In this document: positions 13,033-22,055 of the stretch, in pieces
Layout: every line of letters starts with the position of its first letter
Position numbering within the stretch: the stretch's first letter is position 1
Source: Acidaminococcus intestini DSM 21505
Lineage (GTDB): Bacteria; Bacillota; Negativicutes; Acidaminococcales; Acidaminococcaceae
Direction: 5' to 3'
Length of the DNA: 52,058 nucleotides
NCBI RefSeq assembly: GCF_000425045.1
Contig: NZ_AULA01000013.1
Location: forward strand, 1-52,058
Program-made: the position numbers and the translations under genes
Notes under the pieces: generated by a model
What the model was told of the DNA's origin: nothing
Databases searched by the model: none
What the model saw: only the letters and a program-made list of their open reading frames with translations

Positions 13033-14943
13033 CTAGCTATTATCAATGGCATCGCGGACCTTTTTCGCGATATACTCGCCCGTCTGCCGCATATACTCTC
13101 TATTTCCAATGACGTTCCCTTGGACCGTTAGATTAACCGTTACGCTTCGCCCACCGCCACCATTATTAACGAGCTGCAGAAGTTCTTGATGCGGCATGAT
13201 CTGGCTGCCAGACGGTAGCGTGATAAGTTCGCCGCCGTTTTCGTTGACGTAGGTCGGCCCACCTCTAAAAAACGGCGTTCCAAGGGCATTATGATCCGGA
13301 CTATCTCCAGCTCCTCCGCCTCCGCCGAACGATGGGAACTTAATGGAGCTGATTTTAGAAGCGATCCTATCGATTATATCAAGGATGAAGTTGAGTGGAG
13401 CCATTGCAATATCTTTTAGCCCTGTGAATATTCCAGAAAAGATTTCAACGATATTAGTCCAAGCGCCCTCCCAGTTCCCGGTGAAGACATTCACGATAAA
13501 GTCAATGACACTAGCGCTGATATTGATCACATCGCTCAAAACAACGCCAATGACATCAACGGCAGCTCCAACAATGGCGGTAATCAACGCCCATTGTGCC
13601 TCCATTACTGGAGCAAGGACACCCGCAACGATTTCAGCTAACTCAAGGAGTCTTGCGCCGAACTGATTCACCGCATTCCGAAAAGGCTCACTCTGCGTAT
13701 AGAGTGTGTAGAAGGCAACGGCCAAAACGCCGATTGCAGCCGCAACCAAGCCAATGGGATTAAGCATTGATGCAAATTGTAAAAGTCCGCCGGCTGCCTT
13801 GATGCCTGTGAATAGTTTTTGCAGCGTCGTGACCTTGCCAATAATACCGTTGATAACGTTAAAGGCAGCAAACCCCGTCGCGATTCCCGCAATAATTGGT
13901 CCAACATTTTTGACCAGCTCCATAAAATCTTGGAAATGCGTCACTAGAAATTCAATGCCGCTTGCAATGCTTTCTACGATGCCAGGCAATTGCGCAGCAA
14001 GATTTGTTGCGAACTGCTGGATTGTCGGCAGCATTTTCTCAAACTTCTCGGTCAATGAATCAAGGACAGGCTCCAGAGCCTTTCCCAGTGGCGTGGTTAG
14101 GACAGCGAAAGCGTTCATAAGCTTCGTCTGCATTTTAACGAGCTTTTTCCCGACCTCTTCCTGCATATCGCCGTAATCGTTCATGATGGCAGCTGCCTGA
14201 CCGGCGTCGGTCTTCCTCATGGCTTCATTGACGCCACCAACGTTTTGAGCAAGGACTTCCGCAATCATGGCAGCACGTTCATCCGCCGTTCCAACCTTGA
14301 TTATTTCCTTTTGATAGTCATCAAGAGAAATGCCCACACGCTGCAGAGCGCCAACGTTGCCCATCATAACCTTACCAATCATATTTGCGACGTTCACAGC
14401 GTCTTCCTGCGTCGCGTTTAACCCTTTTTGATTGACAAGTAGGTCTAGCATACCACCGGACACTTTTTTAATCTGTTCCTCAGTCATCTGGAACGTTCCT
14501 AGCTGTGCCATGCCGGCAATGGTTACTTCGTCTCCTATGACGCCGACCGTTTGCAGCTGAGATGCGTAATTCTGAAGGGATTTAGCCGCTTTTTCGGCAG
14601 CACCCGCTCCTTGTACCTGGATATCCTTTACGTTTCCAAGGATTGTCACTAGTTTTGTTTCTGCAGCAATTTGAGCATTTGCCTTTTCGATAGATTCCTC
14701 GGCAAAGGACTTGATGCCAGCGATAGCAAGTCCAGTTCCAATCGCTGCCAGTCCAGCTCCAAATTTTGCAACGGAGTCAGCCAAGGAAAGGAACTTTTGA
14801 TTCGCTCCGCCCGCAAAGGAATTAACCATATTGGTTGCATTTTTAATTTGTCTCGTTGTCTTTTTGGTTTCGGCAGTCATTTTCCTGAGCGGCTGCGAAA
14901 ATTTGTCGACTAGCGTCAAAAGGACGTTAATACCTCTGGCCAT
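13033..14943 (-). CDS. Tail tape measure protein
   Basis: 636 residues. It starts MARGINVLLTLVDKFSQPLR with a long helical N-terminal region, has several hydrophobic segments in the middle (LVAAAIGVLAVAFYTLY and others) and ends with NENGGELITLPSGSQIMPHQ, a common tape-measure motif. It sets tail length and helps DNA entry. At this length a short tail is expected. The start follows AAAGGAGG. It is the largest late gene, as usual. Confidence 0.9.
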   Translation of the reverse strand: MARGINVLLTLVDKFSQPLRKMTAETKKTTRQIKNATNMVNSFAGGANQKFLSLADSVAKFGAGLAAIGTGLAIAGIKSFAEESIEKANAQIAAETKLVTILGNVKDIQVQGAGAAEKAAKSLQNYASQLQTVGVIGDEVTIAGMAQLGTFQMTEEQIKKVSGGMLDLLVNQKGLNATQEDAVNVANMIGKVMMGNVGALQRVGISLDDYQKEIIKVGTADERAAMIAEVLAQNVGGVNEAMRKTDAGQAAAIMNDYGDMQEEVGKKLVKMQTKLMNAFAVLTTPLGKALEPVLDSLTEKFEKMLPTIQQFATNLAAQLPGIVESIASGIEFLVTHFQDFMELVKNVGPIIAGIATGFAAFNVINGIIGKVTTLQKLFTGIKAAGGLLQFASMLNPIGLVAAAIGVLAVAFYTLYTQSEPFRNAVNQFGARLLELAEIVAGVLAPVMEAQWALITAIVGAAVDVIGVVLSDVINISASVIDFIVNVFTGNWEGAWTNIVEIFSGIFTGLKDIAMAPLNFILDIIDRIASKISSIKFPSFGGGGGAGDSPDHNALGTPFFRGGPTYVNENGGELITLPSGSQIMPHQELLQLVNNGGGGRSVTVNLTVQGNVIGNREYMRQTGEYIAKKVRDAIDNS

Positions 14944-14945
14944 GC

Positions 14946-15119
14946 TTATCCTCCTTTCCCTGGCATATTGTTCAAAACTTTTTGCTGTTCCCCTGCCACC
15001 ATATCTGCATGCAGTTTAAAAAACTCCCATTCCAGAGGAGTCAGCGATTCCAATTCCCTAATACTGTGGCCGCGCTCAATATAATAGCGGATGATGATGA
15101 GGTCGCGGTCCACATTCAT
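14946..15119 (-). CDS. Small tail assembly protein (XkzB-like position)
   Basis: 57 residues (MNVDRDLIIIRYYIERGHSI, ending NNMPGKGG), found between the XkdN-like gene and the tape measure. The ATG overlaps the TGA of the upstream gene (TGATG), so it is probably translated by re-initiation instead of the ribosomal frameshift used by many phages to make the long tail chaperone. It occupies the place of xkzB in PBSX. The ribosome site of the tape measure gene lies in its last codons. Confidence 0.65.
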   Translation of the reverse strand: MNVDRDLIIIRYYIERGHSIRELESLTPLEWEFFKLHADMVAGEQQKVLNNMPGKGG

Positions 15120-15499
15120 CAGTTTTTTAGTTGATCCGTTCCGGCCCCGTTCATGTAGAATTTTGACAAGATTGCCTGCCCAAAATTAACAATCCCCTCG
15201 ATGTTGTCGCCGAAAATAAGTGGTACGACATCATACGGCTCAACCACGCCAGCACGCAGTTTATCGTCATGCAGCAAGGGAACACTGTCGTAAATCAATT
15301 GCACAATAGCTTCGTAGTTGTCCTTGAGTTCTCGGCTCCCTTCAGACAGGGCATTTGCAACATCCAAAACCTTGTCGATTGGTAGCTTCTGGACCATAAA
15401 GGTCATGCCAATCTCAGGCGCCTCAATCGGAAAAAAGGAATTTCTGTCATTTTCGCTCTGCAGTTTTCTGCGGAGCAGTTCATCTAAGGTTGCTTTCAT
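15119..15499 (-). CDS. Tail assembly chaperone (XkdN-like)
   Basis: 126 residues beginning MKATLDELLRRKLQSENDRN. Helical, with the PIEAPEIGMTFMVQKLPIDK segment seen in XkdN/phage TAC proteins, which coat the tape measure during tail assembly. The start follows GGAGG. Downstream overlap with the 57-residue gene is consistent with a two-part chaperone. Confidence 0.78.
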   Translation of the reverse strand: MKATLDELLRRKLQSENDRNSFFPIEAPEIGMTFMVQKLPIDKVLDVANALSEGSRELKDNYEAIVQLIYDSVPLLHDDKLRAGVVEPYDVVPLIFGDNIEGIVNFGQAILSKFYMNGAGTDQLKN

Positions 15500-15508
15500 G
15501 TTTTCCTC

Positions 15509-15541
15509 CGGTCAAAAAGAAAAGCGGGTTTCCCCGTTTTC
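15509..15541 (-). terminator. Weak hairpin between tail tube and chaperone genes
   Basis: Minus strand CGGG-GAAA-CCCG followed by CTTTTCTTTTT. A partial terminator here would give more tail tube than chaperone and tape measure, a common arrangement. The stem is short, so the effect is uncertain. Confidence 0.4.
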
Positions 15542-15549
15542 AATCAAAT

Positions 15550-15990
15550 TTAGTTAAAGTCATTCATAGTGTCCGTGTTTTCGTATCCGCCGGCACGGAA
15601 AGGAATGGACTCTTCCCCGACCTTTGAGTTCTCGAAAGAAGCCATATTGAATTCGTCGAACGTTACATTATTGAGCCTGACGCGCTCCATACCGGTAACG
15701 CTCGGGTCTGAAATTTTCGATACCAGGTTGATTTCCGGCATGTCCATCGATGTAACCCCATCGTCAAGCAACTTCAAAACGGTGGAATCAACTTTGTGCA
15801 GAACCATGGTTCCTTCGATGGATGCTCCGACATAGCGACGCTGTTTGATGGGGTTTCCGTTTTCATCAATGTCTTCATATTCAAGTTTAACCTTGCATTC
15901 AAAGCTCTTGACATTAGCTAGCAGCTTGTCGTTCATCCAGAGTCGTCCATTGGTACCCCGAATGATTTTGTTGGTAACTCCTTTGTTCAT
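15550..15990 (-). CDS. Major tail tube protein (XkdM-like)
   Basis: 146 residues of the phage_tail_2/XkdM type: NKIIRGTNGRLWMNDKLLAN near the start, the QRRYVGASIEGTMVLHKVDS region and a final PFRAGGYENTDTMNDFN. It forms the inner tube inside the contractile sheath. The start follows AAGGAGG; it lies directly after the sheath gene. Confidence 0.88.
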   Translation of the reverse strand: MNKGVTNKIIRGTNGRLWMNDKLLANVKSFECKVKLEYEDIDENGNPIKQRRYVGASIEGTMVLHKVDSTVLKLLDDGVTSMDMPEINLVSKISDPSVTGMERVRLNNVTFDEFNMASFENSKVGEESIPFRAGGYENTDTMNDFN

Positions 15991-16002
15991 GCTTTATCCT
16001 CC

Positions 16003-17145
16003 TTATTCCATTGTGATAACAAATTTGAGGTCTTCGATAGCATCAAGGATCTTCACAGTTGCAGCCAAAAAGATGGTCGTTTTAAATGCCATGCTGCGGA
16101 CCTTTTCTTCCGTCCAGTCGACAGCTTCGCTCTTGCCAACGGACAGCCATGCGTTTCGCTGAGCTTCCACATCGATGAAAGCCTGGTTGCCTTTTGTTCC
16201 GGCAATGTCATTGCCGGTGTAATCAGGATCCATGATTTCTTCCTTCGCCAACTCCTTAAAATATGCATTTACTGAGTCAATAAAGAGTTTCTGGTTCGAA
16301 AGGTAGTTTTTATATTTTCCCTGATATTTCTGTTTAAACGTTGTCGCAATATCCTCAATGACAAGGTTCATGGACTCCACGATGATGATATGACTCATGT
16401 CTTCCGTGTCCGTGCTAGTGAACGTCGTCAAGCTGTTCACACCTTTAGCGATTTTAACTTCATCATCGTCAACAATCAGGACGAAATAGCCTTTGTCAAT
16501 CCACTCGTCAGTACTGACTTCATCGGTTTCGATGTCTGCAACATCGGCAAGATCCTCGAGGACGTAAGACGTGCAGGACCGATTCATCGGAAGGTTCGCC
16601 AGCAAAGCGCAGAGGCGCGGCAGATATTCATTCATCGGCACAACGACATTGCTCTTTATGCCTTTTGCGTCCGTTTGAATCTCAGTTACCGTAGGATTCT
16701 TCGCGTTGATGACGTATTTAGAATCGGCCGTTGTCGCGTCGAAGACAACGGCGACCGTATGCTTCATCTTGCCTTTTTTGGTTTCGTTGTAATCAACCAC
16801 ATAACTGGCAAGGGGCTGCTGTTCGCCAGGGTCAGTCGTGCAGACGTAATTGTATTTGCATTTAGCCAGGACCTTCAAGGCATCCTTGAAATCTCCTTCA
16901 GTTGGCAGACTAATGACGATCACCTTGTTCACCGCAACAAGAAAGCAGCGTTCGATGATCCTCATATTTTCTGCAGTATAGTCTTTAGAAATCAAATCCA
17001 TGGAAGAGCGATACACTTTTTTGGTAATCGCATCGCTCCTGAGTGTGTCATCACGAATGATGATGGCTGCAACGCCACGTTCAGACCGCTTGATAGCAGA
17101 ACGAGCAAGTTGCTTAAAAATAACTTCAATTGTTGGCAGTCCCAT
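16003..17145 (-). CDS. Tail sheath protein (XkdK-like)
   Basis: 380 residues. It begins MGLPTIEVIFKQLARSAIKR and has the sheath C-terminal region VDWTEEKVRSMAFKTTIFLA. The family forms the contractile sheath of myovirus tails, which establishes that this phage has a contractile tail. The ATG at 17145 is preferred over an in-frame GTG at 17154 because GGAG lies eight bases before it. Confidence 0.88.
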   Translation of the reverse strand: MGLPTIEVIFKQLARSAIKRSERGVAAIIIRDDTLRSDAITKKVYRSSMDLISKDYTAENMRIIERCFLVAVNKVIVISLPTEGDFKDALKVLAKCKYNYVCTTDPGEQQPLASYVVDYNETKKGKMKHTVAVVFDATTADSKYVINAKNPTVTEIQTDAKGIKSNVVVPMNEYLPRLCALLANLPMNRSCTSYVLEDLADVADIETDEVSTDEWIDKGYFVLIVDDDEVKIAKGVNSLTTFTSTDTEDMSHIIIVESMNLVIEDIATTFKQKYQGKYKNYLSNQKLFIDSVNAYFKELAKEEIMDPDYTGNDIAGTKGNQAFIDVEAQRNAWLSVGKSEAVDWTEEKVRSMAFKTTIFLAATVKILDAIEDLKFVITME

Positions 17146-17150
17146 TTCGT

Positions 17151-17702
17151 TCACTCCTTATCTAAATCTTCTTTCTTGTAAACGGCATCTTTCTCGTCAC
17201 CAATCACATTCCCAGAGCTCCGTCCCAAATCAGTTGACGGTCTGACATTTGGGACAAACTCGATCTCCGTGATGTAATCAGCGTCTGGCAGTCTGTCATC
17301 ATTCTGGACGAGCAGGACCGTGAAAGCAATTTGGAGGGCCTTATCCCTCTGACTGATTTCAGCGTGCAGATCATCATTTGCCTGGATGACAAAGTCATAG
17401 AGTTCATCTTCTTCGTCGTCGCTCAGTCGCGTCGTACCCTGCAACATCCTAATCAACTCGTCCCGTTTGTGAATCAGGTCAATATAGCCGGTATATGTGT
17501 TGGCAGCAAAGTAATAGAGCCTCATCTCAAGGGCATCGCGATAGTAAGTTCCCACACGACTCGTATCGACATCTTCCAGGTCGATAAAAAAACATGGCCG
17601 GTCAAATCCTTTGCTAATATCTGTATTTGTGACGTCAATCTTCGGATAGGTGGCATTCAGCAGCTTTGTCAACCTCTTAATCACTTGAATCGGGGAGATC
17701 AT
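17151..17702 (-). CDS. Probable tail terminator protein
   Basis: 183 residues between the HK97 gp10-like gene and the sheath. The IQVIKRLTKLLNATYPKIDV start and a central RPCFFIDLEDVDTSRVG are in keeping with tail-terminator/DUF6838-type proteins of PBSX-like phages. The acidic C-terminus (VYKKEDLDKE) is less conserved. It starts inside the stop of the upstream gene (four-base overlap). The call relies strongly on gene order. Confidence 0.6.
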   Translation of the reverse strand: MISPIQVIKRLTKLLNATYPKIDVTNTDISKGFDRPCFFIDLEDVDTSRVGTYYRDALEMRLYYFAANTYTGYIDLIHKRDELIRMLQGTTRLSDDEEDELYDFVIQANDDLHAEISQRDKALQIAFTVLLVQNDDRLPDADYITEIEFVPNVRPSTDLGRSSGNVIGDEKDAVYKKEDLDKE

Positions 17703-18151
17703 AGGAATCCACCTTCTTCCAGAAGCTTGTCAACATAAGCGTCCGCCATGCCTTCAAATTCGCTCTGGAATGCTGTTTCCGCTTTGGCCATGGTATGTCT
17801 TCCCTTAACCATACGTTCAGTCTTTACCGCATGCTTTTCCCCTGGCAAGTGCCGCCAAAGAACATGTCCATGCTCATACAGATGCGCATGAGGAGCCTTG
17901 TTCACAACACGAACAGAAAATTCATTATTTCCATAAATATAGGGCCGCCCCCTGGACAGCCCTTTGACAAGATTCCCCGTTTTGGAATGCTTAATTTCCG
18001 AGCGATATGCAGCCCTTGCAGATGCTCGCATCCGATTCCCTGCACGTCCCATGAACGACTTTGTCTGCTTAGGGAACTTGTCCTTAGCCAGTTCCAGGAA
18101 GTCGTCGCTCAGCTTAGTAAACTCCTTCAAATCAAAATGGATTTCCATCAC
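17699..18151 (-). CDS. HK97 gp10-like tail completion protein
   Basis: 150 residues. The KSFMGRAGNRMRASARAAYR helix and HAHLYEHGHVLWRHLPGEKH are typical of the HK97 gp10/XkdI group at the head-tail junction. Four-base overlaps on both sides show a tightly coupled connector operon. Confidence 0.78.
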   Translation of the reverse strand: MMEIHFDLKEFTKLSDDFLELAKDKFPKQTKSFMGRAGNRMRASARAAYRSEIKHSKTGNLVKGLSRGRPYIYGNNEFSVRVVNKAPHAHLYEHGHVLWRHLPGEKHAVKTERMVKGRHTMAKAETAFQSEFEGMADAYVDKLLEEGGFL

Positions 18152-18498
18152 TGAATCACTCCTTCCGTGAAGATTTCTAATCGTTCGTGGTTTGCATAAG
18201 GGTCCAAGATGTAGACAATGTCGAAACGTTGCCCGCCGTACATGATATACATATCTGTCGTGAGGTCCGGACGATAGCGAATCACAAATTTGTGAGTTAC
18301 CCGCGTAAGTACCGTATCAGCGACACGTCCCTGAAGCATGTTCCCCGTTTGCGGAATGATGGCCGCATATACGACATCAACCAATTCAGCGGCTATGTCA
18401 TACTGCCCGAGTTCATTTTCCATTCCTTCCACCGTACGAAAGATTTCGATTTGCCGATTGAGCATACTGGTAAGATTAGCGGTTTGCTTTCTGTGCAT
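18148..18498 (-). CDS. Head-tail joining protein (phage_H_T_join type)
   Basis: 116 residues from MHRKQTANLTSMLNRQIEIF. The QGRVADTVLTRVTHKFVIRY and MYIMYGGQRFDIVYILDPY segments match head-tail adaptors that plug the portal side. The start at 18498 follows AAGGAGG; the frame extends further upstream but without a ribosome site. It overlaps the connector gene upstream. Confidence 0.8.
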   Translation of the reverse strand: MHRKQTANLTSMLNRQIEIFRTVEGMENELGQYDIAAELVDVVYAAIIPQTGNMLQGRVADTVLTRVTHKFVIRYRPDLTTDMYIMYGGQRFDIVYILDPYANHERLEIFTEGVIQ

Positions 18499-18793
18499 AG
18501 TCAGGTCCTCCTTCCAGTCCAGTGTAAGAATGCTGATCCAAAATCGAACGCACCGTCGGATTAACCTCTGCGCTCTGGACCGTAAACTGTCGAACATCGT
18601 AGAGGTCTGCAACAAGCGCCATAACGGCGAGGGTTATGTCTTCGTAGTCATCTAATTGAGCATCCGTAAGACCGGTATAGGATGTGACGTAAGTTACGGC
18701 AGCGGCAAGCATCGGTTTTAGCATCGTGGCAGCGCTGCCGTCCGCTCTGACGTACTCCTGAAGGAATTCAGCTGTCAGCTCCGATACTTTCAT
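18476..18793 (-). CDS. Head-tail connector, HK97 gp6-like
   Basis: 105 residues, all-helical, with MLAAAVTYVTSYTGLTDAQL and the ITLAVMALVADLYDVR helix typical of gp6-like DNA-packaging connectors that form a ring on the portal. The start is ten bases after GGAGG. Confidence 0.82.
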   Translation of the reverse strand: MKVSELTAEFLQEYVRADGSAATMLKPMLAAAVTYVTSYTGLTDAQLDDYEDITLAVMALVADLYDVRQFTVQSAEVNPTVRSILDQHSYTGLEGGPDYAQKANR

Positions 18794-18799
18794 ACGTCA

Positions 18800-19057
18800 T
18801 CAAGCCTCCTTCGCAGCTGGTCTTTTCCTGGACGGCTTCTTTTTTGGCTCATCTTCTACAGGTTCGGGAACATCCGGTTCGGCCCCATCCGGGTCTGTTT
18901 CTTTTTCGGAAGTTGCTTCTTTTATCTCTACTTCCCCTTCAATTACTGCGAACCCGGCCCGAATTAAATCACGTCCGGTTTCTTCAGTAACGTCCCTTAC
19001 TTCGCCAGGAATCATGGTTATGATTCCAGAAAAGCTGCACAATGCTTTGATTAACAT
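18800..19057 (-). CDS. Small phage protein with acidic/basic tail, function unknown
   Basis: 85 residues. A short folded N-terminus (MLIKALCSFSGIITMIPGEV) is followed by an acidic Pro/Asp/Glu-rich linker and a Lys-rich end (PKKKPSRKRPAAKEA). Genes of this size and composition often lie between capsid and connector genes in siphovirus- and myovirus-type phages; their role is unclear. The start follows AAGGAGGTGA. Confidence 0.65.
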   Translation of the reverse strand: MLIKALCSFSGIITMIPGEVRDVTEETGRDLIRAGFAVIEGEVEIKEATSEKETDPDGAEPDVPEPVEDEPKKKPSRKRPAAKEA

Positions 19058-19071
19058 AAAGACTCACCTCC

Positions 19072-20199
19072 TTATTCATGCATGGTGAGCTTTGCAACCT
19101 TTTGTTCTTCAACGATTTTGCTGTCAAATTCGCCCCAGGCAATGACTCCGTAGACGTGTTCGTCAGCATATCTTTCCTTCAGAACCTGGACGCTGATGCC
19201 TTCAGCAATTTTGACGTAGAGACCAGAAAAATCGCCGTAATAGATAACCGCCTTCCCGGCTTCCATCTCAGGCATGGCATCGGACGCATATACAGGTCTT
19301 CCGAGCAGTGTCCACCCGAATCCGTTGGCAAGGTCACGATTCAGCAAATATTCACCGTCTGCATTTTTGAGTTTGCGGATGGCTTTGAATGTCCCGTTGC
19401 TCATGATCCATGCGGCATCCTTCTGGAAACGCTGTTGCACTGCGGACTGAAGGTCGATGAGTTCATCAACCGTAATAACGGACGTTGTTGCGGCGACAAT
19501 GCCCTGGCTGCAGGAGGCAAGTCCTGTCATTTTACCGTTCGTGCCGGCAAGCAATTCTTTTTCAAGGAATTCTGCCATAGCTTCGGCAATCTTAGTAACG
19601 ACGTATCCACTAAGATTGAAATTAACATTGTTGATGAGGGAAACGGAAACCTTCGTCAACGCGCCAACAAGATAGCCAGTCAGTGTAATTCCCTTGAAGG
19701 AGCCAGATTTAGACGTCAAAGCCGTGAACTCCTCGGCATAAGTTGCGACAGGACCAGTCGTATCATCATAAGACGGGAAAACAAGGTCTCCCTTCACGTT
19801 AAACTTAGAAGCCATCGCATAAATCGGACAAATCTCTTTCAACGTTTCAATGATTTTGCTTGCGATTGTCTTCGGAATGACAACTCCATTGTCGGTCTTC
19901 GTCATGCCACCATCGCGGAGTTCTTCAAGGTTCCCGCGGATAAATGCGGAAAATGCCCGACTTTCAGTTTCTTCAGCAGACTTCTGTCCCGGAGTCTTTT
20001 CGACAATCTTCCCCATGTCCTCGTTCGCTCTCAGTTTTGCGATGGTTTCGTCAATGGAGCGGATTTCTGCAGTAATAGAATCAAAGTCTTTGTTTTCGTC
20101 TTCCGTCATGGCTCGGGTTTCTGCTTCTGCTGCCTTAACGATGGCATCCAGTTTGTCGACCAGTCTGTTACGTTTTTCAATAAGTTCCTTAATAAACAT
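19072..20199 (-). CDS. Major capsid protein, HK97 fold
   Basis: 375 residues. The first 85 or so residues are a charged coiled-coil scaffold (delta) domain (MFIKELIEKRNRLVDKLDAI), then the HK97-type coat with TKTDNGVVIPKTIASKIIET, the A-domain segment AAWIMSNGTFKAIRKLKNAD and GVIAWGEFDSKIVEEQK near the end. The scaffold domain would be removed by the protease encoded just upstream. The start follows AAGGAGG. Confidence 0.92.
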   Translation of the reverse strand: MFIKELIEKRNRLVDKLDAIVKAAEAETRAMTEDENKDFDSITAEIRSIDETIAKLRANEDMGKIVEKTPGQKSAEETESRAFSAFIRGNLEELRDGGMTKTDNGVVIPKTIASKIIETLKEICPIYAMASKFNVKGDLVFPSYDDTTGPVATYAEEFTALTSKSGSFKGITLTGYLVGALTKVSVSLINNVNFNLSGYVVTKIAEAMAEFLEKELLAGTNGKMTGLASCSQGIVAATTSVITVDELIDLQSAVQQRFQKDAAWIMSNGTFKAIRKLKNADGEYLLNRDLANGFGWTLLGRPVYASDAMPEMEAGKAVIYYGDFSGLYVKIAEGISVQVLKERYADEHVYGVIAWGEFDSKIVEEQKVAKLTMHE

Positions 20200-20211
20200 T
20201 CGTTTTCCTCC

Positions 20212-20799
20212 TTATTTCTTTCCAAAAGATAAAACGATGACTTCCCGTTTTCTTCGCTCCAAAGCACTGAAGATATCATTAACGGAATCCGTTTTGTCGT
20301 CTTCGACTCGAATTTCCTTCAGTGCGGCTTTTTCGTCGCGCGTGTTGATCGACGTCGCGTAATAGGCTGGCGTCACATCAAGGATAGAGACTTCGCCCAA
20401 GCTGATATCGGTCAGTTCTCGGACGCGTCCATTCTCAGGATCTTCCTTCCATGTCTCTCCGTTTGGATTGATGTAAAAGGCAAAAGACCACCCAGACAGC
20501 ATCCCATCACGGCCTTCCTGGACAATTTCTGAATCGTTCACGATTGCACGGGCGTACAGACCGATATTATCTTCCTTGAGCTCTAATGTTCCATTTGCGA
20601 TGCCTCCCAAAGGCCTCAAATGGTTGAACCAAAGTTCGATGTTCGGATTAGCAGCAATCGCTTTAGCGAATGTCCCCGTTTTGACAATCTCCCTAAATAT
20701 TTCTCCATTGATGTCCTTCAGTGGTCTAGAAAGGCGTTCAACGGCGTTGACATAGCCCTCAATGATTGCAGTATTATCACTGCGGATTTCCACCTTCAT
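20212..20799 (-). CDS. Prohead (capsid maturation) protease, U35/S78-like
   Basis: 195 residues from MKVEIRSDNTAIIEGYVNAV. Family signs are the central LWFNHLRPLG (His60), the GMLSGWSFAFY segment (Ser105) and LTDISLGEVSILDVTPAYYA. It cleaves the capsid scaffold domain during maturation. The start at 20799 is nine bases after AAAGGAG; a Met three codons earlier is too close to that site. It starts just beyond the end of the portal gene, with overlap. Confidence 0.88.
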   Translation of the reverse strand: MKVEIRSDNTAIIEGYVNAVERLSRPLKDINGEIFREIVKTGTFAKAIAANPNIELWFNHLRPLGGIANGTLELKEDNIGLYARAIVNDSEIVQEGRDGMLSGWSFAFYINPNGETWKEDPENGRVRELTDISLGEVSILDVTPAYYATSINTRDEKAALKEIRVEDDKTDSVNDIFSALERRKREVIVLSFGKK

Positions 20800-22039
20800 T
20801 CCCTTCATCTCCTTTCGTTGGCGGTTTAATTGGCGGCTCCGAAGCATCATTGATGTTAGCTTTGATGCCCGTATTCGGAGTGTAGATTTCTCCCGTTTCC
20901 GGCTTATACAGGACCGCATCAAGCCCAAGTTTGATGTATTCCATGCCAACCGGCAGCATGTTTTCCTTGACGCGAATATCATCGACCGTTAGCCAGGAGT
21001 TTTTAAGACCAATTTCGTAGCACTGATACCGCGTCATCGTGTCCGCTTCTGTGATTGCGCTGCTGTCTAGGACAAAGAAGAGCTTTCCTTTCTCCGATTC
21101 AAGGAGTATGAATTTGTTTAATGCATTTTCAATTGCCCTGGCGACTGGAAGCACAGCCGTCCGAATCGCCTGTAGGTATACATCAGAAGACGGTTGATCC
21201 GAAAAAAGGCCTGTCGGCAGCCCAAAAAGCGAATAAACGGCGTTATTATTAGCTACTTTGTTGTCGAACAGCTGGTTCTCCATGGCCGTTGTTCCAATTT
21301 CCTGGAAGTCTAGCCCGTCGTTAAGGACAACGACCGGATTATCTCCCGAAAACAGCTTCTCCCACGCAAGACGCAGGGACCCCAAGATATTGTGGTCAAG
21401 ATGTTTGCTTGATTTCAAAAAGCCTCGTTTGGCGCCGCTGCCAATGGTGTTGTGTTCGTATTTCAAAGCTTTGAACATCGTAGAAAAAAGCGATTGATTC
21501 TCTTCCAGGATGCCGTGACCTTCCATCCCGTCAGTGCTGTCCCGCAGAATCCTAAATATCTGGTAATCGTCGTATCTTCTAGCTTGAATCCAGTAAGCAA
21601 CTTGCTTGAAGACTGGGTCCTGATTGCTGATAGCGGATACACTCTCACGAGAAACATAGTTGATGGAGCGAATTCGGTTCCGCTGCCAATTAACAACGGC
21701 ATAACCTTCTCCATCAAGGAGATAGTCCATAACAATCGCACGTTTGAACTGTACAGCGTCAAGCGTATCGCCTGTTTCTCGGTTCAATAGCTCCGTCCGG
21801 TAATCTTCAACCTCTTCTTTTCCTCCGTCCGCCCTCGTCCTGTAGAGTCTGACCGGCATTCCCGAAACAGCGCCGGCAATGAATTGCAACGAAGATGCAA
21901 CGGCGGGCAGCGTCATTGCCTGCCCTTTGGTGCACTGCATGGCTGTTTCACCAGCGACAAAGTCCTGGAAGTCGCTCAGAGATGCAGCCGGATTCTCAAG
22001 GGATCGCTTTTCCCCTTTAAAAAAGTCTAGGAAACCCAT
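20777..22039 (-). CDS. Portal protein, HK97 family
   Basis: 420 residues beginning MGFLDFFKGEKRSLENPAAS. AMTLPAVASSLQFIAGAVSG, the PVRLYR strand and the VYSLFGLPTGLFSDQPSSDV region with its following helix are typical of HK97-type portals, the dodecamer through which DNA enters the head. The start follows AAAGGAGGTGA. The C-terminal tail is Pro/Gly/Glu-rich and overlaps the protease gene. Confidence 0.92.
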   Translation of the reverse strand: MGFLDFFKGEKRSLENPAASLSDFQDFVAGETAMQCTKGQAMTLPAVASSLQFIAGAVSGMPVRLYRTRADGGKEEVEDYRTELLNRETGDTLDAVQFKRAIVMDYLLDGEGYAVVNWQRNRIRSINYVSRESVSAISNQDPVFKQVAYWIQARRYDDYQIFRILRDSTDGMEGHGILEENQSLFSTMFKALKYEHNTIGSGAKRGFLKSSKHLDHNILGSLRLAWEKLFSGDNPVVVLNDGLDFQEIGTTAMENQLFDNKVANNNAVYSLFGLPTGLFSDQPSSDVYLQAIRTAVLPVARAIENALNKFILLESEKGKLFFVLDSSAITEADTMTRYQCYEIGLKNSWLTVDDIRVKENMLPVGMEYIKLGLDAVLYKPETGEIYTPNTGIKANINDASEPPIKPPTKGDEGNEGGNPQ

Positions 22040-22055
22040 TATTTCACCTCCTTTC

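Noticed and set aside
19078-20232. A 384-codon plus-strand frame opposite the capsid gene
   Set aside because: A long antisense shadow of the capsid gene; Phe/Cys/Arg-rich product without a domain.
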